A stretch of DNA of 64,000 nt from Perkinsus olseni (taxonomy: Eukaryota; Perkinsozoa; Perkinsida; Perkinsidae): contig JABANP010000004.1 in the NCBI GenBank assembly GCA_013115135.1, forward strand, positions 372,001 to 436,000. Direction: 5' to 3'. Shown here piece after piece: positions 23,925 to 35,953 of this stretch. Positions within the stretch are counted from its first letter, which is position 1, and every line of letters begins with the position of its first letter. The position numbers and the translations under genes are program-made. Under the pieces are notes generated by a model. It was not told the DNA's origin and ran no database searches. It saw nothing but the letters and a program-made list of their open reading frames with translations.

Positions 23925-26737
23925 ATGATGCCCCCATCATCTACAGCATCATGGTCAGCAGCCTGTGAGTTGTATGAAGATGTAGTAGAATGGATAGTTA
24001 GTAATAACTATCAGCGTATAGCGCTTCAATTCCCGGATTCCATGCTCAAAAGGTAATCATTAATAAAACTGCATCACCACCACCACCACCATCATGACGA
24101 CGATGTTGAGTATTATTATAATTATGGCGTTTCAGGGCTCCAGCGGTATGTAAAGAATTATCACATCGACTACCGCAACGAGAAGTCTTTGTAATAATAA
24201 TATCAATATTACATACTACTACTCATGCTCATCATCATCATCATCACTATTCTTATAATGCCCTTATCATGTTATCATGTATAATCGGCCCCCCTTCTTA
24301 TCGTTGATGTTATTCGGTTGTTGCAGGTTATCGGTGATACTAAGCAAGGATCATGCTGTGTTGATGAGGTCAATGCCGAACATTACGCAGCTCATTGCAT
24401 AGTAATCATCCCAAGCTACTGCACACATCCTATTGGAACTCTATTTCCCGCATCATTATTGCATCTCACAGTCTCTGTTGTTGTAGGTTCATTTCGGCCA
24501 TAGTTGCCATACTATGCCTAAACGTTTACCAACTTATTATATATACAACATGATACCATCAAGCGCTGCTGATGGACAGGAAGAAGAAAAGGACGATGAG
24601 AAGGGGAAGCAGGAGGATGATGATGAGCCGATGAGGTTGTATGATGAATTGAAGGATTGGATTACTAAAAATGGAGGAGGCAGTACAAATAATGAGGTAG
24701 TAGCTGTACTGTTGGTGTTGGTGCTGTTTATGATGATAAGTGATGTAGGTGGTTGTGATGCTGATATGGGATACTAACGAACCAGATAAGGAGATGGAAT
24801 ATGGCAAGGTAAAAAGATAATCCTGCTGGTGCTGGTGCTGGCAGCAGCAGCTGTTATTATGGATTATTCTCCTTCTTATACTAGTACTACTATCATTATC
24901 ATCATCAGGCCCTACAATATTATGCATCATCATTATCAGCATCATCGTCTTTACATGTGTATGTGTGTAAGTCGTGTAAGGAAGCTGTTATACCTAATGA
25001 AGATAATAATACCACAACAACCTCAACAACCACGACCCCGATGAATAGGTCGAGTTTCCGTCCTAGTATTGAAGTATTGAAATCATCTGGTCCACTTGCT
25101 AAAGTATTACTCAATAATAATAATTATACCACTCCATATGAAGGCAGATCATCATCAGTGCATCATGGAGGAGGGCATCACCATCATCAGGGTATGGAGT
25201 ATAACCAATTATGCGGAAGAAGAATGTAAACATAATAATCAGCATCAGCATCATCATCAAACTATTACGCTTTTATAACGCTCCTCCTGTTCAGTGTGAG
25301 CGCAGAAGATTATGACCAGCAGCAGCAGCAGCAGAAGCAGCAGCAGAAGCAGCGTTGCGTATCTTCATCACCCATTGCTGCTCCGCCATTATTATCATCA
25401 TCATCACCACACCCTATCGTTATATTCATGGGTGATACTACTACTGCAACAACAACAACCGATTCAACATCATCAATGTGGTATCGTCTACAGCTTCATA
25501 ATCCGTAAGTTATCATAATCATCATAATGATGATAGTGGAATCTATTTATCATCAGTACGATACACACATTACTCATGTGGGATGGGTCACATCTCACAT
25601 CATCATCATCATCTACGGATAAACTTCAGATGCAAAGATATCGTCTTGTTGAAGAGGTACTCGACAATATCACCACTATTCTTATTATTATCATTGGAAT
25701 CAGGTTAAGAAGGCGAAAAAGATCGGCATTTTATTTGGCTCGGTTGATGTAATAATATCTATTCACAACAACACTGTGTGGTCGTTGCCTACTTCTACTA
25801 TTAATTATAGGTACCACATCAAGATGCTGTATTGAATCGTATAAAGGAACAGCTGTTCAACGCGGGACGTAATATTTGTAACAGCATCACCATCATCAAC
25901 AGCAGGAATTTATTAATTATCAGCGTCATAATGATGTTCTTCCTATATTTGATAATTCATAGTCTTCTTCTTCTTCTTTCCATCATCATTATGTTTATCG
26001 CACTCGCATGGTAGTATTAATATCATCATGTTGTTCTTTTCAGGTGAAGTATACATTTTCAATGTTGGCCAGAGCGAGCCTGCTAAATTAGCTAATTTCC
26101 CAGAGATAGAATGTTACGTTATGTTGTCTTGTCCAGAGAGCTTCCTTTGGTCTACCACGGATTATATGGTACCAATAGCTACACCTTATGAATTGGAAGT
26201 AGCCCTAGGTGTTAGAGAATGGTCAGGGAATTATGCATTAGAGTAATAATAATAATGATGATAGTAGTAGTAGGAATGTAGTATTGTATGGCGATCTCGT
26301 GTTGTTGTTATTATTATCAGATATACAGATATATTGAGAGAACATCCCAAGCCTATCGCTGATAATGCATTATATGTAATATGGACCACTCTCTTGGATA
26401 CTCTGTTATTATGGCTACTATCAAGGTTCAAACATTAGAGGGTGAGTTGATAGATTTCGAAGAGATCAGAGATAGATCGGATGAAGATTGGTTGGAATCC
26501 CTCCGACCGTAAGGCTTCTACTACTACTACCATTACTACTACCCACCACTCAATAATAATAGTTACGATTCACGTGAATTACCTGGTTCGGATATCCAAG
26601 TCGATGAGGCAACAATAACAAGACCAGCGTGCATTGAGGATGGCAGAGATGGTGTTGCAGGAAAGTACATCGTCACTACGATCACTACGTTATCATACGA
26701 CATCATCATTCGTCGTCATCACCATCATCAGATATAA
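23925..26737 (+). CDS. DPH2: Diphthamide biosynthesis protein 2 (multi-exon)
   Basis: Exons on the plus strand give a DPH2 protein. The first (from 23,925) has VVEWIVSNNYQRIALQFPDS. Then come APAVCKELSHRLPQREVFV (near 24,140), VIGDTKQGSCCVDEVNAEHY (near 24,330, containing the conserved Cys region) and FGHTMPKRLPTYYIYNM after an intron (near 24,490). Further exons include YRLVEEVKKAKKIGILFGSV (25,640-25,750), PHQDAVLNRIKEQLF, and a strongly conserved block ending in AKLANFPEIECYVMLSCPES and VPIATPYELEVALG (26,080-26,220). DILREHPKPIADNALYVIW (near 26,330) and the acidic end LIDFEEIRDRSDEDWLESLR follow. Known: DPH2 pairs with DPH1 as an Fe-S radical-SAM-type complex making the first step of diphthamide on elongation factor 2. 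Several non-conserved exons are stretched by triplet repeats. The stop near 26,737 is approximate. Confidence 0.85.
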
Positions 26738-26957
26738 CGATGAAGCCGTCATCATTGGCCGATGGTGAGGCGGCAGCCGACGACGTTCATACGATAGTTT
26801 CTTTGTTCCTTCTCCCAATATTCTTGAGTTAAGTCCAAGATACAATGCCTAGCATATCCCCACTATTCAATATATTAACTGTGAAACGCCACGACATGTA
26901 AGTACATGAGAATGATGACGATTGGATATGTACAACTAGGGCATATCATTAATCACA

Positions 26958-28897
26958 TCATTGATGTTGCACTGTGTTATTATGATTATGCTTCTTTTCT
27001 TCTTTTTCTACCGCCATAATTCCCAGTGACACCCATATCAAGTTATTATCTTTCACTGTATAATCCTCATTACATTGTGATAATAGCTGTAAAGAGGTAT
27101 TAACGTCATTATTACATAATATGTCGGATCTTGTAGGATTCATTATGATATAAGCTGTTGATAAACATAATAAATAATATGATAACTGATTGTATCTATT
27201 TGATAATATTATAATATCCCATATCTTCATGATATCATTAATATCTGCAATATCCAATGTAAAGAGTGTCGTCAACCATCTGATAGCAATTGTTATGAGA
27301 GGTATATTAACATCCTCGACCAAGTGCCTATAATAACAACATCACCATCGTCATCATCACCATCATCATCATGTTATTACTTGTATAGTATTGGATCGTA
27401 TTTACATAGAAGTCTCTTAATCTTATCCACTTGAGAATAACTACTAGCATTATTATTACATCAGCGTCTACTCCTGCCGTTATTACGATTATTACATTCC
27501 ATCCTGAGTGTGATCTAATTGTGGTATATAGATTGATGATATATTGTCTATAATGCATCGGAAGGCCCAGAATGTATCAGCCTCGTCACGTAATACATAA
27601 TATAATAACGCGCATATCTGATGATAAAGATGCTCCCCTTGGATGCCGCCGAATCAGTATGATACTTAGTACTACTACTACTTGGTTCATCCCCTGTACA
27701 TATTTGATACCGGTTGAAGCAGTATATACCAATAATACGCGTTCCATAACAACAATTCTCGAGTCATTAACATCATCATCATCATCCTCCTCCTGCTGCT
27801 GCTGCTTGATGTTGAAGAAAGGTATATTCCGCATAGTACCTGTTTTCACGTGACGAGTACCCGTATTATCATCGTCATTACGTTTGAGATCCCTTCGTAT
27901 TATTATATCATCATCATCATCATCATGATCAATATTATCATGTTCACCATCTGCATTGTTGTTACTATCTGTAATAATGATGCTATCACTCAATAATGCA
28001 GTGTATGTTTTCTTCCTATATGATGCTTCCCTGCGATACCAACAACAAGTAGAATTATTGCACAAGTAATGTCACACTCATAATGTTACCCAATGTCGTT
28101 GTCGTCGTTATTATTATTATCATCATCATGTTCTTCTCTCCCTCTTTTCTGTGACAGTACTACTACATCTTCTCCTCCTTCGCGATTATTATTGAATAGA
28201 AGATTTCTCCACAAGTGGGCCCTCATGAATACTCCATCACCATAATCGTCGGCTAAGTTCATTATTATACCTATCCTGGATAATAGAATCATCATCATTA
28301 TTGTCCCAGTAGTATTACCTCGGATCATCGTAAATTTGTGTGTATGATTATCAGTATGATCATCATCGTTGAATACTGCCATCAATGCATCATCTCTCCC
28401 TGATCATAACGTATCGTTAACATCGATACTTTATCCTAATCATCAATAATAATACTACTATCATCACAATTATATATACTCTTCAATAGTTCAACTGCTT
28501 CAAAAGGTGCCAATCCATACTTTTTACCCAGCTTCAACCATAACTCTTTCCTCCTACATAAATAATAGCAACGATCGGTAGGCTATAATGCTCATACTGC
28601 TGCTGCTGCTGCTGCCGCTTCTTCTTGTCGTTGTTTTTAGTATTACTACCTGTTATCATACATATTAGCAATCATCCATGCTTTATCAATATACCCTGTA
28701 TTATATCTACTATAAAAGCATTGTAAATTATCAGCTAATGTTGTTGTTGTTAATAATATCGTTGTATTATCATCCTTAGTCGTCATCACGTGTTTATCCA
28801 ATATATCATCAACAACACTCCTCGATGATGATGCTGATGACGAGACTCTTCCGGTGCTACTTATATGATCACCACCATCCATAGTAATACCAAACAC
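26958..28897 (-). CDS. TBC-domain Rab GTPase-activating protein, TBC1D13-like
   Basis: Minus-strand exons: MFGITMDGGD... with TGYIDKAWMIANMYDNR (28,646-28,897), KELWLKLGKKYGLAPFEAVE (near 28,520), FMRAHLWRNLLFN (near 28,210), then the catalytic region. The arginine-finger motif I-x-x-D-x-x-R is seen as IRRDLKR (near 27,890), and the glutamine finger as KYVQGMNQ (near 27,695). Next are EADTFWAFRCIIDNI (near 27,550), QVDKIKRLLCKYDPILYK (near 27,400), and IAIRWLTTLFTLDIADINDI with MKIWDIIILS (27,190-27,300). The stop is at 26,958. Both fingers are present, so it should stimulate GTP hydrolysis on a Rab. The order and spacing resemble the TBC1D13 subgroup; the Rab partner is unknown. It is convergent with DPH2. 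Confidence 0.8.
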
Positions 28898-29145
28898 TAA
28901 TAATAATACACTAGGACCTCACATGGACCCACGCTGATGGAGGTGTTATACCATATTTTACAGGGGGATGAGGAGGAGGAGGGCATCCTTAGAAGTCCCA
29001 ACATTTTTACGTACTGATTCGTCCAGTGCAGGGATCGAACCGTGGACCTACTTTCTGGGCGTCTAACGCAAGTTCGCCATCGGCGAGTGAAAGGTAGAAC
29101 TTAGGCTATCATCACCATGTAGCATCCCTTATTATTATAATGGTA
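28898..29145. other. Intergenic between divergent genes
   Basis: A short spacer between the TBC gene and the next plus-strand gene, presumably holding both promoters. The reverse strand near 29,035 has a B-box-like GGTTCGATCC, but no tRNA fold with correct spacing could be drawn. Confidence 0.4.
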
Positions 29146-30314
29146 ATGATGGATGACCCTGTTGATGGAGTTAGGATTGAAGAGAACGACAAGGAGGATA
29201 ACTTGCCGGATTGTGATGACGATGATGATCATGATGATGATGACAGGGCTTCAACATCATCATCGTCGTCGTCGTCATCATCGAGTGAACGTGTGAGAGA
29301 GTAAGTGCTGCGTATAGGTGCTGAAAGCAGCTTCTTCTTCTTCCTGACTATATACATGTATGATTATTATTACAGGCCGTCGTCGTCGTCGGCGTTCGAT
29401 GATACTACTACTACCGGCACTATGATGGGAGGCAAGGTCAATTTCCCGCCTAAACCAAGACTTCGGCAGTCACTACGTCATATCAATCAACAGCATCATC
29501 ATCAACATCAGCAGCAGCAGCAGCACGGAGTAGAAGGTAGATAATGATTGAGTGTTGTTGTAGCGATGATGGCCTATTGATTATCATAGATCATCATCAT
29601 CATCATGACAATGATGATACGAGCAGAAGTACTTATAATATTACAACCAACATAACATCGTCATCATCATCATCATCATCAACGACAAGAACAACAAAAG
29701 AACGTGGATTATGTGATGATAGTGATGACACTCCTAATGATCATCATCAACAACAACATGAAGATGATACAACATCAAAAGGAGGGGAAAGTAGTGGAGG
29801 TTTCATGAGTTCATGCCGAATGAGTGGCCACAAGGGCAGTAGCAGATTGAAAGATATCAAGGATAGACTGTTGAAGAGGCAGCATAACATTAAACATGTA
29901 ATGATTATGATGATCGGTGAATGCAACAACGCTCCGATGATGATAATGATCGTTATTTCAATAATCCTTGCTGCTATTATTATTCTTCTTGTCATCAGTC
30001 TGTTATATCAAACGTACGTGCCACGATAATGGGTAGATTAAAGGGGCCTACCCTGACTTATGACCTAACAGCAGCGGAAAATAGGGGAGCAATAAGAGAC
30101 TATGATGGAGGTGGAGGACAACATTCAAGGAAGATTGATAAGGTAGTAGCGATAATAATAGGTCTTTCAATATGTGTAGTTATTGCAGCATATTCAGGAT
30201 GATTATCATCACGATGGTGGTGATGATGATGACGACGAATGTCTAATGAATGATCATAGCCGTCGACAGAGGCAACAGCAGCAGGAGCAGCATGCTCATT
30301 CCCATCACGATTAT

Positions 30315-30347
<33 letters not shown>

Positions 30348-30993
30348 TTGGTTATCGAATCATTTGGATACGGCATACCTGCAACATTGTCATCATCATC
30401 GTCCTCGACGTCCAATAATAATCAACAGCATCATCATCATCATCAGTCACAGGATATTGAACGAGGAGAAGGTCATGACAGTCATACTTGCGATGATAAT
30501 AATATTAGAATACCTGCTCAACGGCGACAACATGAAGGATCATCATCATCAACAACACATCGTCTTGATAATACTGCCTGTACTAGTGCGACTAGAAGAG
30601 CTGCATTAAAGGCAGTACTACATCAGAAGATGAGTCGGTGGAGAGTGGTAATAATGAGAATAATATTAAAGTTGTGTGGTATGATTATTATTATCAATCA
30701 CCCTCTCTTAGCAAGAGTATGATGATGAAGATAAGAAGATCTCCGAGGATAGTGACTCTGATGACGACGACCACGCCCCCCGCGATGATAACTCCCACGT
30801 GATAGATTCAAGAAGCAGGGAAAATATTACATCCATCAGCAGTACTACTACTACTACCAGCAACAACAGCAGCAAGGCAGGATCATCGTCATCGAGTATT
30901 GATGAGACCAGTAATAGTAAGAAGGAGATACTTCGCGACGAGAAGGGACAAGAAGGCGAAGAAGAAAGCATAACAGAGGTGGTAGTAGTATAA
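29146..30993 (+). CDS. Acidic low-complexity protein, unrecognised (multi-exon)
   Basis: I do not recognise the family. The first exon (Met at 29,146/29,149) reads DDPVDGVRIEENDKEDNLPD and then Asp and Ser runs. Later exons include GGKVNFPPKPRLRQSLRHIN (29,430), SGHKGSSRLKDIKDRLLKRQ (29,825), GRLKGPTLTYDLTAAENRGA (30,030), IESFGYGIPATLS (30,355), SATRRAALKAVLHQKMSR (30,590) and a last acidic exon with DDEDKKISEDSDSD and KKEILRDEKGQEGEEES, stop at 30,991-30,993. His, Asn, Ser and Gln runs are encoded by triplets. An apparent membrane helix near 30,150 (AIIIGLSICVVIAA) is probably an intron read-through, because GTAGTA follows the Lys codon before it. Probably mostly disordered. No function is assigned. 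Confidence 0.5.
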
Positions 30994-31012
30994 GAATAAG
31001 ACTCATGATCGC

Positions 31013-34000
31013 GTGAGTGGGACTGTCATCATGTACGTGTCTCAGGGGCCTCCGACGACCACGACCACGACAAGGAGGAGAAGTGTTGTTTTCGGATGCA
31101 ACCACGTGAAGAGTAGTGATGATTCCTCGTCGTCATGTTGCTACGATGATAATGATAATAATAACCACCACACGGATGATGAGTATGCTGCTGCTGCTGA
31201 TGCTGCTGCTGCTGGTGGTGATCATAGACCATCATCACCGCCGTCGTCGCCGTCGCCGGCGGCGGCCACATCAACACATGCAGAGCCACACCAACCCCGT
31301 CCAACTCCTCTTCGCTCTATTCCTACAACTACTCTTTTATCGGACCATCATGTATCCACACCTGAATCTCTGGTCGAAGAAGAAGACGAAGGTTCTACTC
31401 ATCATCATCGAGCGCCCAACTCAGCAGTATCATCATCATCATCATCATCATCATCAGCTGCTGCTGCTGCTGCTGCGACAGTGGGGATGGCTAAATGGGA
31501 AGAAGAATCAGATGAAGAAGAGCTTCTATGTGATGATAATAATGATGATTATAATTGCATTGGTATTCATCACGCTGGATCATCTGCTTTTCATGATTAT
31601 GTCTATGATGGTGGTGGTGGTAGTGATGGATTACCGTTCCCCAGTACACTAGATCAACTGATAATGCAAGAAGAGAATAATGCTCGTCATCTCGGTCATA
31701 CCCGCACCGAGTCTACACAGTTCAAAGATAAATTGGGAACCAAAACACAAGAAGAGGCACCCCCTACAGTCACGGTAGATGACATTAATGGTAATGAAGA
31801 TGGCGTACTGCCCCCTACAATCACGGTAGATGACATTAATGGTAATGAAGATGGCGTACTGCCCCCTACAATCACGGTAGATGACATTGATGGTGATGAA
31901 GATGGCGTACTGCCCCCTACCGTCACGGTAGATGACATTGATGGTAATGAAGATGGCGTACTGCCCCCTACAGTCACGGTAGATGATATTAATAACAGTG
32001 ACACTGGAGACCATCATCGTTCTCATTATCGTGGTTATAATGAGTTCGGGTTGGTGAATGATGATGATGACGATGATGATCATAACCACCAGCGCTCACC
32101 GTCACCTAAACGGCGGAAAATAAGGCATGATGGGCGTGATAGGAGCGACGACGAACCCGAACTTGATGATACCCAACATGATGATGATGATGATGAAGGT
32201 AATAACAGCTCTTACTGACTCTTACTGGTATTGATTATATTAACCTCATGTCGTATCTTCATTATTGTATTTACAATGATCAGAATCGAAGACAAGTATG
32301 AGTGGAAGAGAGGTTGATTATGGTGGTGGTGGTGGTAATAGTAATAATAATGAGGGCAGCAGCAGCAGAAATAGACATACACGACGACGACGACGACATC
32401 ATCAGAAGATGCTTAAACGCTTCTTGGATGATGAGGCCAGTGAGAGCGATGATGATGATGGTTACTGTGATCATAAGGTGCACAAGAGAAAACTAAACAA
32501 TAAGGAGAATGATGGAGATGATTATCACAATGATGAGGACGATGATGATGACAAATCTTCTTCATCATCGGAAGTTGTATCAGAATTGATGGCTGATGTG
32601 GAAGAAGAGAACGAATTGAGGAATAGGTTGCTTGAAGATAGTGAGAAGTAATGGGGTTGTACGACAACAACAACAACACCACCACTGGCAATCCGCTGGT
32701 TATACACGAGTTGCTCCTTCCGTCAGACTTGCCGATTTTCACGCTGATTGGGAGATGAAAAGGGACGAAGAACTTATCAGAGCTGTAGAGGGTGGTAAAC
32801 TATTCAATACTAAGAGGAGGAGGACTAGAATGGAGGCTCATAACTCTTCCTTGGAGGATGCTGGAAATGGTTATTCTTATACCAATAACGCCAGCAGTAA
32901 TAATCGACATCATCGGATGAAAAGGCATAAATTGGAGGAGATGATTAGAGGTAATGTGAGCATGATCATCATCATCACCACCACCATTACAAAATGATAC
33001 TCTATTTATCATTAATACTCGCTTATCAGCTGCTGAGAGGGATGTCGCCGAGGAGTTGGAAAAACTCCATCAACAAGAATATGATGATGATGATATGGAT
33101 TCAATGGATCTTGGTAGGCGGGAAGGGGGTCGCATCCTCAACTTGAATTATCTTGATACTCCAGGTAGTGATCTAGTCGTGAGTGAGGATGACGCTGGTG
33201 AAGAGAGTTATGATGAGGATAGTCGGGGGGGCCAACAATCGGAAGTGAAGAAGATGGTAATCAGAAGATTGAAGGAAGCACGGTAAGAATCAACTCACGT
33301 ATCCATGATTATGATGATATTCATGCTTAACAGAGAAAAAGAGAGGATTAATAAGAGACAAGAGGCCGAAAGAAGGAAGGTGATATACTTGCAATACCCG
33401 TATCCAACGATGATGTTAGCTTCATAGCACTTAGAAAGCCATTGAGGACATTAAATCACAGCTGAAGAGTGGATTATCTACATTAGAGGATAGAGAACAA
33501 GAACAATATATAAGAGTAATGATTGTATTATTTATAACTGTCATTATTATTATCATAATGATAGTCGTTATTATATTAATCCATAACAGATACGTACTAC
33601 GAGACGTGCTTCAGTCGGCAATGTAAAGAGCATTATGTTCCCTACTGCCCGGCGAGAAGACCAGGAAAAGCAACAACACCAGGAGGAGGAGCTACCCTCT
33701 CCTCCAACTAATGATGCTTGTGCCCCTTATGAAGCAACCGAAGATCTACACAAGGGCATGCATGCTGCAACCCATGATGCAGCCACTCTTCAACAACCAA
33801 CAATCGTCAATAGTAACAGTATCGTCGATCATGGTCATTTCCTTGTCAATGATTGCTTGATCATGAATAATCGATCATCATGTCACGATGATGATGATGA
33901 TGATGATGATGCAGATAAGGTAGTTGTAAGGCAGTTGTATTGTTCGTGTAGTAGACTGTGAAGGTCATGCTCCTTTCAGGCTAACACGTATGAGAAGAAA

Positions 34001-34105
34001 GCTGAGTCAACGCAGAGGGTCTCTTCTCCCCCTCCTATAAGGAGAGGGTCTATAAGTAGCAGATGGAAAGTGGGGAATGATAATAATGATGACGGTTTAA
34101 GCTAA
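31013..34105 (+). CDS. Acidic nuclear-type protein with 17-aa tandem repeats; distantly Mrc1/claspin-like (tentative)
   Basis: The first exon (31,013 to about 32,200) contains Ser/Ala/Asp runs, a block WEEESDEEELLCDDNN, 17-residue repeats, and an NLS-like SPSPKRRKIRHDGRDR. Following exons read HHQKMLKRFLDDEASESDDD and ELMADVEEENELRNRLLE (32,400-32,650), RLADFHADWEMKRDEELIRA then GGKLFNTKRRRTR (32,730-32,830), AEELEKLHQQEYDDDDMD (33,045), EVKKMVIRRLKEAREKERIN (33,240-33,350), KAIEDIKSQLKSGLSTLEDR (33,437), TRRASVGNVKSIMFPT (33,605) and a C-terminal exon with SSPPPIRRGSISSRW, stop at 34,103-34,105. Acidic blocks followed by basic KxRR segments and a Ser-rich C-terminus recall the replication checkpoint mediator Mrc1/claspin, but no diagnostic motif is decisive. 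It could be two genes. It is the last host gene before the transposon-rich half. Confidence 0.45.
31760..31990 (+). repeat. Coding minisatellite, 51-bp unit, about 4.5 copies
   Basis: Units start at 31,760, 31,811, 31,862 and 31,913, with a partial fifth at 31,964. Each encodes PPT(V/I)TVDDI(N/D)G(N/D)EDGVL. Differences between copies are single bases, for example ACAGTC versus ACAATC, so the array is young or homogenised. The period is a multiple of three and the frame stays open. Confidence 0.95.
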
Positions 34106-35507
34106 GAGCGTCAGCGCTTCCTCTCATGTGATCTCCGTGAAAATAATGCTCTTCAACCATAATTTCAATTAATCGCTATCATCGATGTAGTGTTGTTCTC
34201 AGTCATTGAAGGATGGGGCCACCTATAACTTTCACTGTGAATGCTCTCTTCTCTTATTGAAAGCAATCGTTGGTGCGTCTGTACGAGACCTGCGGAGAAG
34301 AACATTTGTAGGCCACAGCCACCTTCATTCAATGGTGCCCTTGAACGTTAGATTGCCCCGATCTCCTCCTCCGGAACGACATACAGAGGTCCTCACAGAC
34401 CTCCGTGACGGAACCTCCGTCAACCGGGACAGACTGAGGTATCTTTCATCACACTGACCAGAGGTCGGGTCTGTAGGTGGTGCCATTCTGGTCTGAAGTA
34501 TTCACATGTATACAAACCTTTCCGCCGTTCTGTCTTGAGCGACCGATAATATGCGTTTTACTGCGAACAAACACAACACTGAGCATAACGGAGTTTTCAG
34601 AAAACATTGCCAAAACCGAACACTTCAGAATGCGTGCGAGGACTGTTTACTCCGAAACGAGGCGTTACGCTCCAAGCGTATTCTGAGAACTATTTCCGCA
34701 AAACTCTTCAGAAATATCCTGCGGCCGGTGGAACCCGCTCGGATCTCTATGCTCCCAGTTTAGAATGGTTTTATGCGCTCCGGAGAAGGTTCGCCGATCA
34801 GTTACAAATCACATCGACAATGCCACAAATAGTGCAAGTCGCACGTAGTGCAGACGCCGAAGCCTTCTCGCCAGGAGAGCAGTGACAAGACCAATTACTG
34901 GGCTTCTTAACTTTAGAAAGTTCGAATGGAGTTGCTCCATCATTAACAGTAGTCTGCGGTTGGTGCTGCGCACCGCACTATCTCCAGGAAGGGCTCCTTA
35001 TTGAAGCCCAGCCTACTTTTCATGAATATGCTGACGACCGCTCCGCTGCACGCAGGAACATAGCGGACTGGGCTAATAGCCCAGGGCTATGCATATGCGT
35101 GCCGCAGCTGCGGATTACTCCCGAATCATCAGACTATGAGTATGAGTTATTTGATGATATCCCATTCGTAGTTAGTATCACTCTCATTTCCTAATGGTTA
35201 ACTCCGTAGTCAATGACGCCCTTGAGTTAGCACTGGGAAGACTCGATCTTGAGCCAAGAGACACCGCAGAGTTTTCCTATGTGATGACAAGGAGTCGGAA
35301 TCGCTGAAAAGTTTCTGAAAGTGTCGTGAATCCCCGGCAACCGTCCGCGACCTCGCGTAACATTGGGAGAAGAGCTCGTGTCGCGAATCGATCGGTCGGG
35401 GAGAAAATATTCCCACCAGACGACCCCCATTGTTGTTGAGGTCGATTCGGCACGGCGAGCTCTAGTCCCACGCGCCCCGCCCCCATTAAGCAGGGGTAGA
35501 AGAGTAG
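34106..35507. other. No gene recognised; start of transposon-rich half
   Basis: Triplet repeats stop at about 34.1 kb. The sequence here is more balanced in composition, with only short ORFs and no motif I recognise. It may be decayed transposon or terminal-repeat sequence belonging to the tyrosine-recombinase fragment that follows. Confidence 0.4.
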
Positions 35508-35953
35508 GTGGTGGTGCAGGTAAGATTGGTCGTCAATGAATCGTCCGCCGACGCTTGGATGGCTACTGGACGAATGGCAAATCTGGGGAGAGGAGAGCAG
35601 TCCCCGCTTCAAACCTACGGTGGCACCGTAACGGTGCTGAGGTGGAAAGGAGAAGATGACAGAGATGTTGCACGGTTGAAGCAAGATGCGTGGATGGTTG
35701 CCGTGCGCAGCATTCGACCTGCAACGGCTAAATCGTACGCTGTCGGGGTACGGTCATGGATAGGGTTAACCGTCGAGATGACGAAAGCAGACAAGCAGGC
35801 CCGGACGCCGGTACCGGCCAAAGTGGAGGAGATCCAGTACTGGCTAGCCTGTACAGGGAACGCTGGAGAACCAAGACAGACTTGATGGGGTTGAAGGGGG
35901 TAAAGTGGTTTTTGCAACATGTCCGTGCTGACGCGGACTCCGCGTTGCGCTGA
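35508..35953 (+). pseudogene. Tyrosine-recombinase N-terminal (core-binding) fragment, frameshifted
   Basis: The ORF reads WMVAVRSIRPATAKSYAVGV and VEEIQYWLACTGNAG, which fits the SAM-like core-binding domain of tyrosine recombinases. The reading then shifts frame and continues with LMGLKGVKWFLQHVRADAD, the expected last helix of that domain. No catalytic Arg-His-Arg-Tyr half follows within the next kilobase. It is probably a fragment of a second recombinase-bearing element (DIRS/PAT/Crypton class), different from the element at 49-55 kb. Confidence 0.5.

Noticed and set aside
29000..29095. tRNA-like sequence on the minus strand (GGTTCGATCC with a GCGTTAGACGC stem)
   Set aside because: The spacing from the loop to T54 is 25 nt with no class II variable arm, and stems do not pair.
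30120..30200. A transmembrane helix in the acidic protein gene (AIIIGLSICVVIAA)
   Set aside because: GTAGTA follows RKIDK and an AG precedes the next exon (DDYHHDGG), so the hydrophobic stretch is most likely intron read-through.
31649..32089. Minus-strand repeat ORF (YRDCRGQYAIFITINV repeats)
   Set aside because: Antisense reading of the 51-bp minisatellite; any multiple-of-three period stays open on both strands.
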